A DNA stretch of 64,000 nt from Podospora comata (lineage: Eukaryota; Ascomycota; Sordariomycetes; Sordariales; Podosporaceae): the NCBI GenBank assembly GCA_017354895.1, contig CP071498.1:1178001-1242000 (forward strand), written 5' to 3'. The translations under genes and the position numbers were made by a program. The notes beneath the pieces were generated by a model. That model was given only the letters and a program-made list of their open reading frames with translations, was not told where the DNA came from and did no database searches. Every line of letters starts with the position of its first letter. Position 1 is the stretch's first letter. Shown here in pieces: positions 60,258 to 64,000 of this stretch.

Positions 60258-60776
60258 TCAAGGGAAAACATCCTTCTCACAATTAAACTTCAACTGCCCG
60301 GCAGAAAGATACTGCACCGGGCAATCATACTCATCGTCCTCCGTCGGACGACACTGGCCCCAAACCTCATCTTTCAAACCCAACCAAGTTCCAGCCCCGA
60401 TTCTTATAAATAGCTATTCACCCAAGTGTCAGCACACCTCCTCTCACAGCCCGTTCCCTCAATAGTACTCACTGAAATGACCAAAATCAACATCAAACTC
60501 CAACCGCTCGAGATCCTCCGGATTCCCATTATAGCACCCATCCCCATCGCAAACAACACCCTCGATCTCGCTCACGTTCCACTTTTGGAGAATGAGCCGG
60601 GTATTCTTGAGGTCTTCGCAGCTGTGGGAGGGGGGAGGGGGGGGGAAGCCGGGGAAGAATAGCCAGAGGACCTCACCGCCGCTGCCGAGGTCGGTGCCTT
60701 CGTAGATCCAGATGTCGGCTTTGGCGGTGGTGAGGAGGGCGGTGGTGGCGAGGGTGGTGAGGGTGGTGAACTTCAT
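60258..60776 (-). CDS. Small secreted protein, unknown, frame uncertain
   Basis: Exon 1 (60776-60473) encodes a clear signal peptide, MKFTTLTTLATTALLTTAKA, then a mature part with ADIWIYEGTDLGSGGEVLW and several cysteines (HSCEDL, VVCDGDGCYNG). A GTGAGT donor follows. A second coding segment, 60413-60258, contains QCRPTEDDEYDCPVQYLSAG and ends NCEKDVFP. With the nearest acceptor (60414) the start and end of this segment do not share one frame. An acceptor further in, or a damaged allele, could explain it. It is likely an extracellular, disulfide-bonded protein; I recognise no function. The outer limits are good, but the inner structure is not settled. Confidence 0.5.
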
Positions 60777-62582
60777 TTTGGAGGGTTTGGAGGGAGAAAT
60801 GCACAACGGTTGTTCGTCTCCGGTGGTTGAGGGTTGAAGCTGATCGATGGCTGGTGAGTAGAGGAGGGACAAACGGCGGAACTTGTACCTCCCTCTTTAT
60901 ACCTGAGACGGGCGTTTGCTTGTGCCTCTCTGAGTTGATCAATGGTGAAATGGCGATATCCCATGTCTACCTAGTCTTAGTTTGTTGGTTCTGAGCCAAG
61001 TCAGCCAACGGTAAAATCGTACCACGATAGCCGCTGCGATCGACATGGTGAACTTCTAGTTTCGTGTCACCGCCGTGTGGATGGTGATTTGTTAGAGGAG
61101 AAGCTAGAAAGCAACTACCTGGGGGAGCCGTACAGCCGATGTTGTCGTATTAACTACTTTGAAGACATTTAAAGTTCGAAAAATGATTCTCCATTCGGTG
61201 TTAGTAGAATTTTATGTCAAGGTTGATTCCAAGGAACGTGGGGATCTTACGTTTAAGGGCTAATACAACCATGTGAAGCCGAGTAGACGACGAGACTCTC
61301 TGATAATACCATGCTTTCTCTCAATACACCCATGAAATCTTCAAAATCCCCATAAAGTTATCTACATCCAAACATCTCCAGAGCCACGATCCCCCGGAAG
61401 AAAAGTTGACCATCAACCACAGCAGAAGACCAACATAGCGCCCCAATGGCGGAGAATTGCTATGTGCATCAATATCTATCGTCGATCTTTAGGAGCAAGG
61501 TACAGAATGTGAACTTCCTAAAGAGGCTTGTTTTCTCGATCCAATCTCTATGCTTGTTCTCAGTCGATACGTTGCGATGCCAAGGGCTGTTGGGTTCGAT
61601 ATGGGCAATTCGACGTCATGTCGAGACTATCGAACGAGGGCACGCAATATGTTTGACTGGGACTTGAGTAAGAAAAGCATCGACAATGGCCGAAAACAAT
61701 CGGAGATTTTGGGCATTGGCCATTTGGTTTAAGGCCTTTGAGTTTGACTTGTTCAGCTTGTTGGAAGGTGACAGATAAAAATGACAAACAGCTCACCGGT
61801 CATCCACACTTTGTTTGATTGTGGTGATGCGGCTACGAAAACCCGGTGGTTTTGGAGTCGAACATGGAAGCTCTCAGGGGTCGAGAGCAACCGAGGTTGG
61901 GGACATGCCCTCGGCCAGCAGGCTTATCGCTTGACCATTTGGCCGGTGCAACTGTTCCTTGTTGGAAGATGTGTGCGGGAAGAAATATATATCCTGTCGT
62001 TAGGAAGGAGCAAGCTGTTGGCCTGACAGGTTCTCTGACAGCTTCATAACGACGATGTCGTGGCTGGGGCTGGCAAGGCAGGAGTCATCGATCTTACCCT
62101 AACCTATCCAAACTGATACTAATGTATTTAGGAAAATCACGTAGGAGTTCGAAATCAAGAGGACATCACAAAATGGAACCATCGACCTGGTGTCTTGCTG
62201 AAAGAGAGGAAAGTATCGAGTGTATGGCAACAAGATGAAAGATAAATACCGTAATTGCAAACTCAGCGTAATATTTCACGACCTACAGCGGTCTTGGCAT
62301 CTTCATTACATAAGCAGCACCCAGAACCCCGGTCCAAGCTTGCCTTGTTGCATGCTGCGCCTTGAAGCTCAGCATCATCCAGCCAACCTCCAACCAGCCG
62401 CCGCAACACCATCGAACCTGTCGTCGTCGTCAGGAACATCAACGATTAATACCACCCCCGAAACGACCATCATCGCCATTTGATCAACAAATTCCACTTC
62501 CAATTGAAACACCACCCTCACCTACCCTTCCAAATCGCGCAGCACCAGCACCCCTCCCCGTCAACGAAACCAAACATTCACC
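60777..62582. other. Intergenic, 1.8 kb
   Basis: I find no supported gene. Small frames between 61446 and 62050 lack coding character. It should contain the promoters of the secreted protein gene (-) and of the V-ATPase subunit gene (+). Confidence 0.4.
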
Positions 62583-62964
62583 ATGGCCAACGGGTACGTC
62601 CCTTCCCACACCCAACATTTATCCCCAAACCACCCGCAACAACAATGTTATTGCGCAAATAGCTAACCACCACCCCCAAACAGATGGAGCATCTTCATCG
62701 GCCTAGCCATCATTCTCGCAATGTGCACCGCCGCCTGGGTCTTTGCCCCCAAGGGTGAGAACCAAGTGTACATCTTCCCCCTCCTCACCCCCCACCCTCC
62801 TAACCTCCAACTAACCTTTTCTCCCCCACAGCCTCTGGCGCTCCTCCCTCATCCTCGCCTTCGTCAGCTGCTACCTCATGTGGGCCATCACCTTCCTCGC
62901 CCAGCTTCACCCCCTCATCGAGCCGAGACGGTCCGACATTCGCAAGGAGTTTGTCCACCATTAG
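62583..62964 (+). CDS. vma9: V-type ATPase subunit e
   Basis: Three exons, 62583-62593, 62684-62767 and 62832-62964, with introns of 90 and 64 nt, encode 75 residues. The protein is the small hydrophobic e subunit (Vma9) of the V0 membrane sector of the vacuolar proton pump. The sequence starts MANGWSIFIGLAIILAMCTA, continues AWVFAPKGENQVLWRSSLI, and has a second helix (LILAFVSCYLMWAITFLAQL) before LHPLIEPRRSDIRKEFVHH. The first exon is only 11 nt. All junctions keep phase and rebuild the family sequence. Length matches the usual 70-80 residues. Confidence 0.93.
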
Positions 62965-63399
62965 ACCGCACAACCAAAAGCTACAACGAGATGGCACATA
63001 CAAAACAGATGCAAGCCTCAACACGAGGCTAAAACTATAGGCGGCGAGCAATAGGACGATGATAACGAAGAAGAAGGGGGAGGTTATTGGCATTGTTGTA
63101 CGAATACCCACGGCACGGCATTCATAAACAGATTCATTTTTGGGGGCCGGCGTTTATTTGTTTTCTTTTGCTTTTTGGGCGGCGGTTATAGGACGAACCA
63201 GGGGGGACGGGAATGAATCAAGCCTTGATAATGGAGGCTTTTGGGAAGAATGACGGCTGGAATTTGTACATTTCGCAAGCGGGCAAGCCATTCGGAGGCT
63301 TAATATCATGAACATGGGGCACACGTCTTTTCCATCAATCCATGTGATGAATACCCAAAAGTCAACGCTTTATTACTTTTACCAAAAAACACTCCCCCT
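62965..63399. other. Spacer between convergent genes
   Basis: This is the 3' region of vma9 and of the membrane protein on the opposite strand. Nothing else is seen. Confidence 0.4.
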
Positions 63400-63909
63400 T
63401 TATCCCACAGCCAACCTCCCCGCCCAATCTTTTAGATACCCCAATAGCACCCCCAACTCCCCTAACCCCCGTCCATCACCCCCCATTATCTGGCCCCCTT
63501 CCGTCCCTGCCGTCCAAGAATCCACCCCTTCTAACCCGGCAGCCCACAGCACCACCCTCCCCATCGCCCATCTACTGAGCGCCCCTGCCATGGCCAAGAA
63601 CGCGGCAACGCCGTAGCTGCAGTCGAGCAATATCTTCAACGCCTCGACATTATTAGCCACCACCGCCCACCCTAGCGACCTGGCCGCGGCGGGAACGTCA
63701 TATTCCCATATGACCATCAGAATAGGGAAGAGCTTCGTAGAAGAAGAGACGAGAAGGGCCGTGGAGACAGAGTTTGGACGGGGATACCGGGGTAGGATGC
63801 CGAGGAAGGGGAGGGGGGAGAAGCGGGAGGAGGTGAGGAAGCGGATGGATAGGTGGAAGGAGAGGGTTGTTAGGGTGCAGAGTAATACTGTTTTCGGCAT
63901 CATCAGCAT
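63400..63909 (-). CDS. Putative membrane protein, possibly incomplete at window edge
   Basis: An open frame on the - strand has its first ATG at 63909 (MLMMPKTVLLCTLTTLSFHL) and ends at 63400. It has three or four hydrophobic stretches, including TVLLCTLTTLSFHLSIRFLT, STKLFPILMVIWEYDV and YGVAAFLAMAGALSRWAMGR. The frame stays open upstream almost to the window edge without an ATG, and a plausible acceptor (CCCAACAG) lies just before the ATG. The true gene may therefore start with an exon beyond the window. I recognise no family. Confidence 0.5.
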   Translation of the reverse strand: MLMMPKTVLLCTLTTLSFHLSIRFLTSSRFSPLPFLGILPRYPRPNSVSTALLVSSSTKLFPILMVIWEYDVPAAARSLGWAVVANNVEALKILLDCSYGVAAFLAMAGALSRWAMGRVVLWAAGLEGVDSWTAGTEGGQIMGGDGRGLGELGVLLGYLKDWAGRLAVG

Positions 63910-64000
63910 GACTGATTGTTGGGGGATTGGTGGGGACACAGACGGAAAAAGACGTATTGAGTAACAATGGGGCGTTCTGCCAGGCCCTCGGTGTCACTGC

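Noticed and set aside
61446-62049. Several short + strand frames that could be a small gene
   Set aside because: Compositions look random, frames overlap, and no good introns or domains are seen.

Overview
The window is a gene-dense stretch of nuclear DNA from a filamentous ascomycete, most likely a Sordariomycete of the Neurospora/Podospora type. The evidence is many short introns (about 47-120 nt, nearly all GT-AG, with CTAAC/CTGAC-like branch sites), fungal-only families (Zn2Cys6 proteins, a fused carbamoyl-phosphate synthase/aspartate carbamoyltransferase, a fungal-type Dicer, Ku70 with a SAP tail) and one AT-rich block that looks eroded by repeat-induced point mutation. Exon models were assembled by hand from splice sites and checked for reading-frame phase. 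Coordinates give the outer limits of the coding sequence, with introns listed in each entry.

Layout, left to right: a Yvc1-type TRP channel (-); a 2.5 kb spacer with a tRNA-Arg(ACG); the large pyrimidine gene pyr-3/URA2 (+); a small one-helix membrane protein (-); an unrecognised 849-residue protein (+); TAP42 (-) divergent from pyridoxamine-phosphate oxidase (+); a Dicer-like gene of DCL-1 type (+); a long low-complexity protein with an unusual zinc cluster (-); Ku70 (-) divergent from ferrochelatase (+); a 1 kb AT-rich relic with a direct repeat; an MFS transporter (+); a HIT-domain hydrolase (+) overlapped at its end by a second frame; a Zn2Cys6 transcription factor (-); a mitochondrial PPR-like protein (-); LSm4 (-); an intron-containing tRNA-Ala(AGC) (-); a Gvp36-like BAR protein (-); N-acetylglutamate synthase (-) divergent from a beta-hydroxyacid dehydrogenase (+); a small secreted protein (-); the V-ATPase e subunit (+); and a membrane protein near the right edge (-).

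The genes are mostly conserved housekeeping functions, not one pathway: pyrimidine and arginine synthesis, heme and vitamin B6, vacuolar ion handling (Yvc1, V-ATPase e), RNA silencing and RNA decay (Dicer, LSm4), end joining (Ku70) and TOR signalling (TAP42). I see no biosynthetic cluster, CRISPR array, intact transposon or clearly new multi-gene system. The most unusual signals are an intron of the pyrimidine gene built from eight 21-bp units that include an 18-bp perfect hairpin, a zinc cluster with non-standard spacing in a protein with a 21-unit hexanucleotide Ala-Pro tract, the two-frame structure at the end of the HIT gene, a single-codon first exon in LSm4, and a GC-AG intron in the BAR gene.
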